From Paracoccus indicus (GTDB taxonomy: Bacteria > Pseudomonadota > Alphaproteobacteria > Rhodobacterales > Rhodobacteraceae): a stretch of DNA of 64,000 nucleotides. The first letter of the stretch is position 1. Every line of letters starts with the position of its first letter. A model generated the notes under the pieces. It saw only the letters and a list, made by a program, of their open reading frames with translations, was not told where the DNA came from and did no database searches. A program made the position numbers and the translations under genes. Location of the stretch: NCBI RefSeq assembly GCF_003056335.1, contig NZ_PYWA01000006.1, forward strand, positions 1 through 64,000, given 5' to 3'. Below are positions 35,588-44,107 of this stretch, one piece after another.

Positions 35588-36823
35588 ATGGCCGACACGC
35601 TGATTTCCGTCAATCTGAGCGAGAACCCCCATACCAACGAAGCCGTCCACAACCGCTGGCATTGCGACATCCCCATGGCCTGCTGGGTCGAACCGGGCGA
35701 CGACTTCAAGGTCGAGACCTACGACTGGACCGGCGGTCAGATCGGCAACAATGACGATGCCTCGGACGTGCGCGACGTGGAACTGGAACAGGTCCACTAT
35801 CTGTCCGGCCCCATCGGCGTGAAGGGTGCCGAGCCGGGCGACCTGCTGGTCGTCGACATCCTGGACATCGGCGCGAAAGAGGAGATGAACTGGGGCTTCA
35901 ACGGCTTCTTTTCCAAGCAGAACGGCGGCGGCTTCCTGACCGATCACTTCCCCTCGGCCCAGAAGTCGATCTGGGACTTCGAGGGGATGTTCACCCGGTC
36001 GCGTCACATCCCCGGCGTGCGCTATGCGGGGCTGATCCATCCGGGCCTGATCGGCTGCCTGCCCGACCGCAAGATGCTGGACATGTGGAACGAGCGTGAG
36101 AAGGGGCTGGTCGCGACCGATCCCGACCGCGTGCCGGGGCTTGCGAACCTGCCCACCACGCAATCGGCCCATATGGGCAAGCTGAAGGGTGAGGCCCGCG
36201 ACAAGGCCGCCGCCGAAGGTGCGCGCACGGTGCCGCCGCGCGAACACGGCGGCAATTGCGACATCAAGGACCTCAGCCGCGGGTCCAAGATCTATTTCCC
36301 GGTCTATGTCGACGGTGCGGGCCTTTCGATGGGCGATCTGCACTTCAGCCAGGGCGACGGCGAGATCACCTTCTGCGGCGCCATCGAGATGGCAGGCTGG
36401 CTGCACATCCGCGTCAGCCTGATCAAGGGCGGGATGGAGAAATACGCCATCCGTAACCCGATCTTCCGCCCCTCGCCCATCGTGCCCAAATACGACGACT
36501 TCCTGATCTTCGAAGGCATTAGCGTCGACGAGGGCGGCAAGCAGCATTACCTGGACGTGCATGTCGCCTATCGGCAGGCCTGCCTGAACGCGATCGAGTA
36601 TCTGAAGAAGTTCGGCTATTCCGGCGCGCAGGCCTATTCGATCCTGGGGACGGCGCCGGTGCAGGGGCATATCTCGGGGGTGGTCGATGTGCCGAACGCC
36701 TGCGCGACGCTGTGGCTGCCCACCGACATCTTCGAGAACGGCTCGGCGCTGATGCCCTCGGTCGACGGTCCGACCAGGCTGGTCGACGGCTCGGTCGACA
36801 TGCCCATCGCCCACGATCTGTGA
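35588..36823 (+). CDS. fmdA: Formamidase
   Basis: The 411-aa protein belongs to the acetamidase/formamidase family and has normal FmdA length. Familiar patches are MACWVEPGDDFKVETYDWTG, FSQGDGEITFCGAIEMAGW, GGNCDIKDLSRGSKIYFPV and VDVPNACATLWLPTDIF. It hydrolyses formamide to formate and ammonium in the cytoplasm. An AGGAGG site precedes the ATG. Together with the importer it gives a nitrogen-scavenging route for formamide or related amides. Confidence 0.94.
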   Translation: MADTLISVNLSENPHTNEAVHNRWHCDIPMACWVEPGDDFKVETYDWTGGQIGNNDDASDVRDVELEQVHYLSGPIGVKGAEPGDLLVVDILDIGAKEEMNWGFNGFFSKQNGGGFLTDHFPSAQKSIWDFEGMFTRSRHIPGVRYAGLIHPGLIGCLPDRKMLDMWNEREKGLVATDPDRVPGLANLPTTQSAHMGKLKGEARDKAAAEGARTVPPREHGGNCDIKDLSRGSKIYFPVYVDGAGLSMGDLHFSQGDGEITFCGAIEMAGWLHIRVSLIKGGMEKYAIRNPIFRPSPIVPKYDDFLIFEGISVDEGGKQHYLDVHVAYRQACLNAIEYLKKFGYSGAQAYSILGTAPVQGHISGVVDVPNACATLWLPTDIFENGSALMPSVDGPTRLVDGSVDMPIAHDL

Positions 36824-36885
36824 TGCAGCCGGGCCGCGCGGGGGATCGCGCGGCCCCATCCGCCCCGAAATGGAAGGAAAGCCCC

Positions 36886-37218
36886 ATGCCCGTCTATGAT
36901 TACGCCTGCCCCCAATGCGGCCCCTTCGAGGCGCTTGCCCCGATGTCGGCCTTTGCCGATCCCTGCGATTGCCCCGCCTGCGCGACGCGTGCACCCCGCG
37001 TGCTGCTGACCGCACCGCGGTTGGCCAAGATGGACGGGGGCCGCCGCACTGCCTTTGCCACCAACGAACGCAGCGCCGACAGCCCCAAGCGTCTCAGCAG
37101 TCACGGCCCCGGATGCGGCTGCTGTTCGGGCGGCAAGAAGAAGGCCAGCCGCACGCTGCACCGCCCGGACGGGTCGAAGTCGCTGACCGGTACGCGACCC
37201 TGGATGATCTCTCACTGA
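36886..37218 (+). CDS. fmdB: FmdB-type zinc-ribbon protein
   Basis: The 110-aa protein opens with PVYDYACPQCGPFEALAPM and a second pair CDCPACATRAPRVL, which together make the FmdB zinc ribbon. A C-terminal extension contains HGPGCGCCSGGKKK and is basic. FmdB in Methylophilus was proposed to regulate amide transport genes; the ribbon may bind nucleic acid or assist the enzyme. GGAAGGAA precedes the ATG. It is the last gene before a clear terminator. Confidence 0.88.
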   Translation: MPVYDYACPQCGPFEALAPMSAFADPCDCPACATRAPRVLLTAPRLAKMDGGRRTAFATNERSADSPKRLSSHGPGCGCCSGGKKKASRTLHRPDGSKSLTGTRPWMISH

Positions 37219-37242
37219 GCGATGACGAAAGGGCGTGACGCA

Positions 37243-37266
37243 GGCCGGTCGGTGACCGGCCTTTTG
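37243..37266 (+). terminator. Intrinsic terminator of the urt-fmd operon
   Basis: GGCCGGTC-GGT-GACCGGCC gives an eight-pair perfect stem followed by TTTTG, 24 bases after the fmdB stop. The form is a classical rho-independent terminator with a short T-run. Confidence 0.8.
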
Positions 37267-37789
37267 CCCGTTTTCAAAGGTCCCCTGTTTGCCGCCCATG
37301 GCAGAGACCCCTGCGGCCTGTTCCCGCAGCAATGGCGCACGTAAGCTGGGCGATGATCCGGCGACCGGCAAGGCCGGATCGGTGCATTGGCGATCCGTTC
37401 GGCCATACTTCGGGGGAATGCCATTGCAACGCAGGGTTGTGCGATTCCGCATGGATGTCGATGCTGTTCAGGAGGTGGCGAGGTGCGGGCAGGGGCATCG
37501 CGGCATCCCTCGGCACGGCGCCCAGAATACGCGTAATCAGCATGATTTGCATGCACATAAGCGCTTGTGCCGATTGCCTATGCTGCTGAACTTGCCGGCA
37601 ATCCCGCCCGGGATGGCGGATATCCGCCCATTATCACGGGTACGTGACGTTCTCATGCATACTGGAAACTTAAGGCGAAACTAAACTTCAAATTGAACGT
37701 ATCTGATGTTATGGGACGGTTAATCTTGGTTAAATCCATTTCCCCCCGCGCGAACTACCCTCCACAACTCTTCTTTCAGGGAACATGAC
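37267..37789. other. Intergenic region before the RTX-Hint gene
   Basis: No gene is recognised. The last 130 bases (about 37660-37789) are markedly less GC-rich than the surroundings (AACTAAACTTCAAATTGAAC, GGTTAATCTTGGTTAAATCC) and are probably the promoter and leader of the RTX gene; the paired GGTTAA elements at about 37717 and 37727 are a possible regulator site. The gene's ATG lacks a strong AGGAGG but CAGGGAAC is 8 bases upstream. Confidence 0.45.
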
Positions 37790-40342
37790 ATGGCAACCAC
37801 CTTCAACGTTATCAATCTTGGCAGTTTCACCAACCTTGATGCAACAGAGGGTGGTCAGCCCGAAAATGCGCCCTTGCTGAACAACCAGACGTTCGGCAGC
37901 GCGGGCATCCCGCTTTACAACAGGATCCAGACCTTCGCGCCCGCAGGAAACGGACCGACCGGAACGGGTGGTTCGGCGGTCTACGATGGAAGGGGCGATC
38001 TCAACCAGTTCTCGATCAACGGCGGAGCAGTCCAGACGGTCGAGGCTTTTGCCGTCATTCCCGTGACGCTGACCTATGCCGATGGCACGACCGCCACGAT
38101 TTCGGGTCGGGTCATGCAAAGCACCGATCTTCAGCTGTACCTGGTGCCGTCGGTCACGCAGGATGCGTCGCAGAACGCGTTGGAAGCCAAGCCGATCCAA
38201 TCGTTGACCTTCGGCACATACACTCCGCCAGCGAACGGGAATGTGTCGGTGATGGCGGCCGATCGGGATCCGAACGAACTTGTTCCCGTGATAGATGGAT
38301 CCGCCGGCAACGACACGATGAACGTCGGCTTCACGGATCTGTTGAACAGCAATGCGACCGTGCCCGCCATCGACGGCAACGCCAACTATATCTCGGGCGG
38401 GGCGGGGAATGACTCTATCGAGGGTGGCGGCGGCAACGACACCATTCTGGGCGGGGATGGCAACGACACGCTTCAGGGTGGCACGGGCGCCGACAGTCTT
38501 GTGGGCGGCGCGGGGTCGGATACGCTGGATTATTCCGAGAATACCGCAGGCATCAATGTCAACCTTGCCACCAACTCCGCTTCGGGCGGGACGGCGCAGG
38601 GCGACGTCATCAGCGGCTTCGAGAACGTCGTCGGCGGATCGGGGAACGATACGCTGACGCTGTCGAACACCGCCGGTCTGGCCGAAGGTGGCGCGGGCAA
38701 CGATACGATCACGGGCGGTACGGGCAACGACACCCTGGATGGCGGCATCGGTGCGGATTCGCTTGTCGGCGGAGCGGGCAACGACAGCATGCTTGGCGGG
38801 GCAGGCGATGATACGCTGGACGGCGGTGACGGCGCGGACGTCATGCGCGGCGGCGACGGCAATGACACCTTCCTGAATGGCGGTGGCATCGGCAACGATA
38901 CCGTGTTCGGTGGCGAAGGCGATGACATCTGGCGCGCCGGTGCCACCGACAGCGGCAGTGATCAGGTCTTCCTTGAAGGTGGCAACGACTTTGCCGAGGT
39001 CGGTTTCTTCACGCCTGGCACGCCCGAGATCCTGGACGGGGGTGACGGGCAGGATACCATAGCATTCGACGCGCCTGCCGCGGACGGATTCGGCATCGGC
39101 ATCACGTTGAATGACGATGGTTCGGCCACGAACATCGGGTTCTCCCCCGAGTATGTCATCCGCAACTTCGAGAACGTCCGCGGCAACAGCGCGGCGAACG
39201 AGATCAACGGCAACTCGTCTGACAACGAACTGGTCGGCCTGGCCGGCAACGACACGATCACCGGCGGTGGCGGGAACGACACGCTGCTGGGGGGCGCGGA
39301 CAACGACCTGCTGGACGGCGGCACGGGCAATGACACGTTGGATGGCGGCACGGGCAACGACACGCTGACCGGCGGCACCGGCGATGATGTGATCACCGGG
39401 GGAAGCGGCTCGGACAGCTTCGTCTATGCGGTCGGTGACGGCCTGGACACGATCACCGACTTCAACCAGAATGGCGAGACCCTGGGCGACGGCAATGCGA
39501 TCGACAACGACTTCCTGGACCTGTCGCAATATTACGACAAGCTGGGCGAGATGCGTGCCGACCTTCTGGACGACGGGATCCTGAACCAGTCCAACAGCGT
39601 CGAGAACGGCGGGACGGTCGATTACAGCAACAACACCACCTTCGCCGCCAACCAGGGCATCGTGCTGACCGGCATCAACGATACCAACGTCAACCAGCTT
39701 CTGGCGGGCGAGACCACCGGCGTCGTCTGCTTTGCGCGCGGTTCGCTGATCGACACGCCCTCGGGGCAGGTCGCGATCGAGGACCTGCAGGCGGGTGATC
39801 CGGTCCGCACGATGGACCGCGGCTTTCAGGCGCTGCGCTGGATCGGCAGCCGCAAGCTTGATGCGATCGACCTGCAGCAGCACCCCAAGCTGCGTCCGGT
39901 CCGCATCAGGGCCGGTGCTTTGGGCCAGGGGCTGCCGGTGGCCGATCTGGTCGTCTCGCCCCAGCACCGCATCCTGGTCCGGTCCAGCATCGCCGAGCGC
40001 ATGTTCGGCACGCAGGAGGTGCTGATCCCGGCCAACAAGCTGTTGATCCTGGACGGCATCGACGTTGACGAGGACGCGACCTCGGTCGAATACTTCCACA
40101 TGCTTTTCGACCAGCATGAGATCGTCTTCGCCAATGGATCGGCCGCGGAAAGCCTGTTCACCGGCACCGAAGCGATGCGTTCGCTGTCCGATGAGGCCAA
40201 ACGCGAGGTCTTCACCCTGTTCCCCGAGTTGGAGAACCCCGAGTTCGTCGCAGCGCCCGCCCGTCTGATCCCGCAAAAGGGCCGGGTCATGAAAAAGCTG
40301 GCCGAACGTCACCAGCAGAACCGCGCGCCCCTTTTCGGGTGA
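37790..40342 (+). CDS. RTX calcium-binding repeat protein with C-terminal Hint domain
   Basis: The 850-aa protein has an N-terminal region (about 1-165) without a signal peptide. Two blocks of GGxGNDTLxGG nonapeptides follow (about 168-390 and 480-550), roughly seventeen repeats, then a spacer (ITDFNQNGETLGDGNAIDND). A Hint_2-type domain comes last, starting near C647 (VVCFARGSLIDTPSGQVAIE) with VSPQHRILVRS and a C-terminal basic tail. RTX repeats bind calcium outside the cell and usually mean type I secretion, but no TolC/HlyBD genes are nearby. Hint domains self-splice or self-cleave. Such proteins are common in Rhodobacterales but their roles are poorly known. Confidence 0.88.
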   Translation: MATTFNVINLGSFTNLDATEGGQPENAPLLNNQTFGSAGIPLYNRIQTFAPAGNGPTGTGGSAVYDGRGDLNQFSINGGAVQTVEAFAVIPVTLTYADGTTATISGRVMQSTDLQLYLVPSVTQDASQNALEAKPIQSLTFGTYTPPANGNVSVMAADRDPNELVPVIDGSAGNDTMNVGFTDLLNSNATVPAIDGNANYISGGAGNDSIEGGGGNDTILGGDGNDTLQGGTGADSLVGGAGSDTLDYSENTAGINVNLATNSASGGTAQGDVISGFENVVGGSGNDTLTLSNTAGLAEGGAGNDTITGGTGNDTLDGGIGADSLVGGAGNDSMLGGAGDDTLDGGDGADVMRGGDGNDTFLNGGGIGNDTVFGGEGDDIWRAGATDSGSDQVFLEGGNDFAEVGFFTPGTPEILDGGDGQDTIAFDAPAADGFGIGITLNDDGSATNIGFSPEYVIRNFENVRGNSAANEINGNSSDNELVGLAGNDTITGGGGNDTLLGGADNDLLDGGTGNDTLDGGTGNDTLTGGTGDDVITGGSGSDSFVYAVGDGLDTITDFNQNGETLGDGNAIDNDFLDLSQYYDKLGEMRADLLDDGILNQSNSVENGGTVDYSNNTTFAANQGIVLTGINDTNVNQLLAGETTGVVCFARGSLIDTPSGQVAIEDLQAGDPVRTMDRGFQALRWIGSRKLDAIDLQQHPKLRPVRIRAGALGQGLPVADLVVSPQHRILVRSSIAERMFGTQEVLIPANKLLILDGIDVDEDATSVEYFHMLFDQHEIVFANGSAAESLFTGTEAMRSLSDEAKREVFTLFPELENPEFVAAPARLIPQKGRVMKKLAERHQQNRAPLFG

Positions 40343-40352
40343 TGCGCTGAAG

Positions 40353-40385
40353 GCAAAAGGGCGGTCGTCGCGACCGCCCTTTTGC
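40353..40385. terminator. Strong bidirectional intrinsic terminator
   Basis: GCAAAAGGGCGGTCG-TCG-CGACCGCCCTTTTGC is a perfect 15-pair stem with a three-base loop. It has an A-run on the left arm and a T-run on the right, 10 bases after the RTX stop. It should terminate transcription from either side. Confidence 0.9.
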
Positions 40386-40646
40386 AGCCATCAGCCGCCC
40401 CCGCGCACCTGCGGCGCTGATGCAGCGGCCTGCCGAGGTCGCGATGGACGCCATGCCACGGCGCTTTGGACATTGGCGGGCCATAATAGTTTGCCCCCTG
40501 ACAGTGTGCCGCCACGGACGTCTGATCCGGCCTGCAAGTCGATCGACGACGGTCCTTCCCTCCGCCATCCCATTCAGCTCTGTCATATTTCTGTCATGAA
40601 TCCGGGTACTTGATGCCCTTGCGGTTCGTCGCCCATTCGTGACATC

Positions 40647-40656
40647 ATGACGTCAT
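40647..40656. promoter_or_regulatory. Palindrome ATGACGTCAT, candidate autoregulatory operator
   Basis: The exact ten-base palindrome lies just before the RHH gene, next to a related half (TGACATCA at about 40640). Ribbon-helix-helix proteins often bind short tandem or palindromic sites at their own promoters. It contains an in-frame ATG that could otherwise be taken as the RHH start. Between the terminator and here (40386-40646) nothing else is recognised. Confidence 0.5.
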
Positions 40657-40673
40657 ATCAATGGGTGTGCAGC

Positions 40674-40862
40674 GTGGCGAAAAACAAGATCGACAGTCCC
40701 AAATCCGACGACGCCAAAAAGGCGAACACGTCGCTGCGGCTTCACCGCAAGACCCTCAAGGCACTGAAGACGCGCGCCATCGAAGAGGACACGAGCGTGC
40801 AGAAAATCATCGAGGATCTGGTGAACGGCTATCTGAAGAAGACAGGGACGAAGAAGACATGA
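40674..40862 (+). CDS. Small ribbon-helix-helix protein
   Basis: The protein is about 62 aa. After a lysine-rich leader it reads NTSLRLHRKTLKALKTRAIE (strand then first helix) and EDTSVQKIIEDLVNGYLKKT (second helix), the RHH fold used by CopG/ParG-like DNA-binding proteins. I prefer the GTG at 40674 (VAKNKIDSPK) because the ATG at 40647 lies inside a palindromic putative operator; neither has a strong ribosome site. The stop overlaps the CHAD gene start as ATGA. With the ParA ATPase two genes later it may be a partition-type accessory or the autorepressor of the cluster. Confidence 0.62.
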   Translation: MAKNKIDSPKSDDAKKANTSLRLHRKTLKALKTRAIEEDTSVQKIIEDLVNGYLKKTGTKKT

Positions 40863-42388
40863 AGCAGCCGCAGCGCAGCATCATGGTGCTGACCGGCGAT
40901 TTGCCCGATGCCGATCTGACCACAGGGATCGAGCCCCTGCGCCTTGAGGTGCGCAGCGATGGCGACACCGCCGCCTTCGAGGTTCTGGACACGCATGTCG
41001 GCTCGGTCCGCCAGGCGGATCAATTGCTGTTGCGGTCCGGCAAGCGGTTGACCGTGCTGTCGGGGGGCGACCATGTGGCGTCGCAGGATGCATTGCCAAA
41101 ACACAGGTTCGTCGACGACCTTGATGATGGGCCGGTGAAATCCGCGTTGCAGCACGCTCCGCGCCTGCGCAGCCTGCTGAGCACGGGTGCCGGAACCATC
41201 AGCCATCGCGATATCTGGGTGAGGGATGACGATGACAAGACGCTGGCCCGCGCGCGGCTGACGACGCTTTCCCCCGAGGGGGACGGTCAGGCGATCACGA
41301 TCACCGATCTGCAGCCGTTGCGAGGCTATGACAAGGCGATGGACTGGTTGCGCGCCCATCTTGCCGCCGTGGCGGAGAATGCGCCGACGGGTGCGTCGAA
41401 CCTTGCCGACATGCTGTTTCCCGATCAGCCCCGATATGATGCCAAGCCCGATGTCGCGATCACCGCGGATGATACCGCCTGGCACACCGCGAACCGGATC
41501 ATCGCCGCCTATCTGCGCGTGGCGCGCCTGAACGAGACCGGCATCATCGCCGACCATGATACCGAATTCCTGCACGACTATCGTGTGGCCCTGCGAAAGG
41601 TCCGCTCGGTCCTGAGCCTGTTCAAGGGTGCCTATTCGGATGACGCGACGGCGGCGTTCAAGGGCGCCGCCTCCGAACTGATGGCCCCGACGGGTCGGCT
41701 GCGGGATCTGGACGTCTATCTGCTGGCGCAGGACGATTATTTCGCGATGCTGCCCGAAACCCTGCACGATGGTCTGGAACTGATGTTCGGCATGTTCCGC
41801 AAGGAACGCCGCAAGGCCCATCGCAGCTTGTCGGCCCGCCTTGCCAGCGATGACTACGACAACATGATCCGTGCATTCCAGGCCGCAGTCGAGGATCCCG
41901 ACAGGGCGGGCCAAGGCCCCGAGGCCCATGTCGGCATCGGCGATTTCGGCAGCCGGCTGATCTGGAAGCGATACCGCAAGGTCTGCCGCCTTGCCCGGAC
42001 GATCACGGCCGATACCCCCGACGAACAGGTCCATGAACTGCGCATCCTGTGCAAGAAGCTGCGCTACCTGATGGAATTCTTCGCGCCGCTTTATCCGGCG
42101 TCGGCGGTGAAGCCGGTCCTGAAGCCCCTGAAGCGGCTGCAGGACAACTTGGGCCTTTTCAACGACTATTCGGTGCAGCAGGCGTTCCTGCAGGACTTTC
42201 TGGACCGACACGAACCGCTTGGTCACAAGCGGGATCTTGCATTGGCACAAAGCATCGGTGCCCTGATCGCGGTTCTGCACGAGCGCCAAAAGGAGGAGCG
42301 CGCGCGGATCATGACCAGCTTCTCGAAATTCGACGGTCCCGAGATCCGCTCGCGGTTCGGATCGTTGTTCCACGACAAGGAAACCTGA
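40859..42388 (+). CDS. CHAD-domain protein, probable polyphosphate binder
   Basis: The 509-aa protein has an N-terminal about 200 aa with a CYTH-like but degenerate pattern (FEVLDTHVGSVRQADQLLLR, no ExExK motif). A full CHAD domain follows (about 205-495) with H239 in LHDYRVALRKVRSVL, LRDLDVYL, KERRKAHRSL, H392 in VHELRILCKKLRYLMEFF, and LQDNLGLFNDY. CHAD domains are helical, highly basic and bind polyphosphate; bacterial members localise to polyP granules. It is co-translated with the RHH gene and followed by the ParA gene two bases after the stop region. Confidence 0.9.
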   Translation: MKQPQRSIMVLTGDLPDADLTTGIEPLRLEVRSDGDTAAFEVLDTHVGSVRQADQLLLRSGKRLTVLSGGDHVASQDALPKHRFVDDLDDGPVKSALQHAPRLRSLLSTGAGTISHRDIWVRDDDDKTLARARLTTLSPEGDGQAITITDLQPLRGYDKAMDWLRAHLAAVAENAPTGASNLADMLFPDQPRYDAKPDVAITADDTAWHTANRIIAAYLRVARLNETGIIADHDTEFLHDYRVALRKVRSVLSLFKGAYSDDATAAFKGAASELMAPTGRLRDLDVYLLAQDDYFAMLPETLHDGLELMFGMFRKERRKAHRSLSARLASDDYDNMIRAFQAAVEDPDRAGQGPEAHVGIGDFGSRLIWKRYRKVCRLARTITADTPDEQVHELRILCKKLRYLMEFFAPLYPASAVKPVLKPLKRLQDNLGLFNDYSVQQAFLQDFLDRHEPLGHKRDLALAQSIGALIAVLHERQKEERARIMTSFSKFDGPEIRSRFGSLFHDKET

Positions 42389-42389
42389 G

Positions 42390-43151
42390 ATGAAGATCGT
42401 CGCGTGCTATTCGAACAAGGGGGGCGTCGGGAAGACGGCGGCCTCGGTCAACCTGGCCTATGCCTTTGCCGAGGCGGGCAACCGGGTGCTGCTGTGCGAC
42501 CTGGACCCGCAGGGGGCCGCCAGCTTCTATTTCCGGGTGAAGCCATCCCAGAAGCTGCAGAACGAGGCCTTCTTCGAAGAAAGCAAGCAGGTGGCCAAGG
42601 CCATCCGCGGCAGCGACTATGAAAACCTGGACATCCTGCCGGCCAACATGACCTTCCGCGATTTCGACATCTTCCTGTCGCGGATGAAGAACAGCCGGTC
42701 GCGCCTGAAGAAGGCGATGAAGGCCGTCGGCGCAGACTATGACATCATCGTTCTGGACTGCCCGCCGAACATCTCGACCCTGTCGGAAAGCGTGTTGCAG
42801 GCGGCGGACCTGATCGTGGTGCCGGTCATTCCGACCACCCTGTCCGAACGGACTTTCGAACAGCTGCTGGAATTCGTCGAGGGTCAGGACGCGCTGAAGG
42901 TGTCAAAAAAGCAGATCGCGGCGTTCTTCTCGATGGTCCAGCGCCAGAAGGCGCTTCACGGTGAAACCATGACCCGCATGCGCGAAGCCTATCCCAAGCG
43001 AATGCTGGACGCGGTCCTGCCCTTTGCGACCGATGTCGAACGGATGGGCGTCAACCGCGCGCCGCTGCTGGCCTTTGCACCAGATCGTCCATCGGCAAAG
43101 GCCTACAGGGACGTGTTCCGGGAATTGCAGCAGCGGCTGAACAAGGATTGA
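42390..43151 (+). CDS. ParA/McdA-type ATPase
   Basis: The 253-aa protein has a deviant Walker A SNKGGVGKTAAS with signature lysine K10 and K15, a Walker A' region CDLDPQGAAS, Walker B IIVLDCPPNISTLSESVLQA, and the ParA-like PVIPTTLSERTFEQL. There is no N-terminal helix-turn-helix, as in small chromosomal and McdA-like ParAs that position cargoes on the nucleoid. No ParB gene or parS-like repeat is present; instead a CHAD protein and two CYTH proteins flank it, suggesting a non-DNA cargo, possibly polyphosphate granules. Overall start spacing (ATG 2 bases after a stop) shows operon membership. Confidence 0.9.
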   Translation: MKIVACYSNKGGVGKTAASVNLAYAFAEAGNRVLLCDLDPQGAASFYFRVKPSQKLQNEAFFEESKQVAKAIRGSDYENLDILPANMTFRDFDIFLSRMKNSRSRLKKAMKAVGADYDIIVLDCPPNISTLSESVLQAADLIVVPVIPTTLSERTFEQLLEFVEGQDALKVSKKQIAAFFSMVQRQKALHGETMTRMREAYPKRMLDAVLPFATDVERMGVNRAPLLAFAPDRPSAKAYRDVFRELQQRLNKD

Positions 43152-43155
43152 TGTC

Positions 43156-43650
43156 ATGACGAAGGCGATCGAGATCGAACGCAAGTTCCTGGTGGCGACG
43201 ATGCCCGACCTGTCGACAGCCAGCCGGTCCTCGCTGCGCCAGGGCTATCTGACCGTCCCCGAGGACTCGGTCGAGGTCCGGCTGCGCCAGTCCGACGATC
43301 GTTTCGTGCTCTGCGTGAAGACCGGCAGCGGCATCATCCGCGGTGAGCGCGAGATCGAGATCGACGGCAGGCAGTTCGACACGCTGTGGCCGCAGACCGA
43401 AGGACGGCGGATCGAGAAGACGCGGTGGACCGGCCCGCTGGACGACGGGCTGACCTTCGAGTTGGACGTCTTTGCCGGCGATCTGGAGCCGCTGGCCGTG
43501 GTCGAGGTCGAATTCGCCTCGGCGCAGCAGGCCGAGGCGTTCACCCCGCCCGACTGGTTCGGTCGCGATGTCAGCCTGGACAAGCGGTTCGGCAACAAGT
43601 CCCTGGCGATTTCCGGGGCGTCTTTCGTGAAGGACCTTCCCGATGCCTGA
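43156..43650 (+). CDS. CYTH-domain triphosphate tunnel metalloenzyme
   Basis: The 164-aa protein opens with KAIEIERKFLV (the ExExK metal/phosphate motif). Alternating basic and acidic strand residues follow (VEVRLRQSD; FVLCVKTGSG; REIEIDGRQFD; TFELDVFAGDLEPLAVVEVEF). These enzymes hydrolyse inorganic triphosphate or nucleoside triphosphates inside an eight-strand tunnel. AAGGA precedes the ATG by 8 bases. The stop overlaps the NUDIX start by eight bases. A second CYTH gene follows at 44108. Confidence 0.9.
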   Translation: MTKAIEIERKFLVATMPDLSTASRSSLRQGYLTVPEDSVEVRLRQSDDRFVLCVKTGSGIIRGEREIEIDGRQFDTLWPQTEGRRIEKTRWTGPLDDGLTFELDVFAGDLEPLAVVEVEFASAQQAEAFTPPDWFGRDVSLDKRFGNKSLAISGASFVKDLPDA

Positions 43651-44035
43651 GAAACGCTATGGAGTCATCTGCCGGTTGCCTGGCACGAAGAAGATCGTCC
43701 TGGTCAGCCGACCTGACGGGAAGGAATGGATCCACCCCAAGGGACGCCGCATTCCGGGCATGTCGGGGCGCGACTCGGCCCGGCGCGAAGCCTATGAGGA
43801 GGCCGGCCTGAGGGGGCGGGTCCATTCCAAGCACAAGACGGTCGTCATCTGCCGCAGGGGTGGCAAGAAGATCCATCTGACGCTCTACCAGATGCGCGTG
43901 ACCAAGGTGCTGAAGCGTTGGCCCGAAATGCGCAAGCGCGACAGGATCGTGATCTCGGCTGCCGCGGCTGCGAACCTGTTGCAATGCCCGGGCATGCGGA
44001 AGGGACTGCGCGATCTGGTTGGCAAGAAGGGCTAG
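43643..44035 (+). CDS. NUDIX hydrolase (DIPP-like)
   Basis: The 130-aa protein has a NUDIX box from about residue 35 (HPKGRRIPGMSGRDSARREA then YEEAGL). The general pattern G-x5-E-x7-REUxEExGU fits, except that the first Glu is Met, a variant seen in the PKG...M subgroup related to diphosphoinositol/diadenosine polyphosphate hydrolases. The rest is basic (KKIHLTLYQMRVTKVLKRW). Possible substrates are diadenosine polyphosphates or polyphosphate itself, consistent with the cluster. The start overlaps the previous gene. Confidence 0.82.
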   Translation: MPEKRYGVICRLPGTKKIVLVSRPDGKEWIHPKGRRIPGMSGRDSARREAYEEAGLRGRVHSKHKTVVICRRGGKKIHLTLYQMRVTKVLKRWPEMRKRDRIVISAAAAANLLQCPGMRKGLRDLVGKKG

Positions 44036-44107
44036 CCGCTGGTAGACCGCAAGCCGGACCCGACGACCGGCGGTTTCTGCCAAGGCCCCAGACCAAAGAG
44101 GTTTCCA

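Noticed and set aside
38380..39410. Periodic DNA repeats resembling an array
   Set aside because: The repeats are in-frame codons for calcium-binding nonapeptides of the RTX protein, without constant repeat units and unique spacers of CRISPR type.
37730..40312. A long open frame of about 860 codons on the minus strand
   Set aside because: It is antisense to the RTX-Hint gene; the repeats on the plus strand give clean GGxGND motifs and family features, and the minus frame shows only low-complexity valine-arginine rich text.
40647..42388. RHH gene plus next gene as a toxin-antitoxin pair
   Set aside because: The second gene is a 509-aa CHAD protein, not a toxin fold, and the rest of the cluster is phosphate-related.
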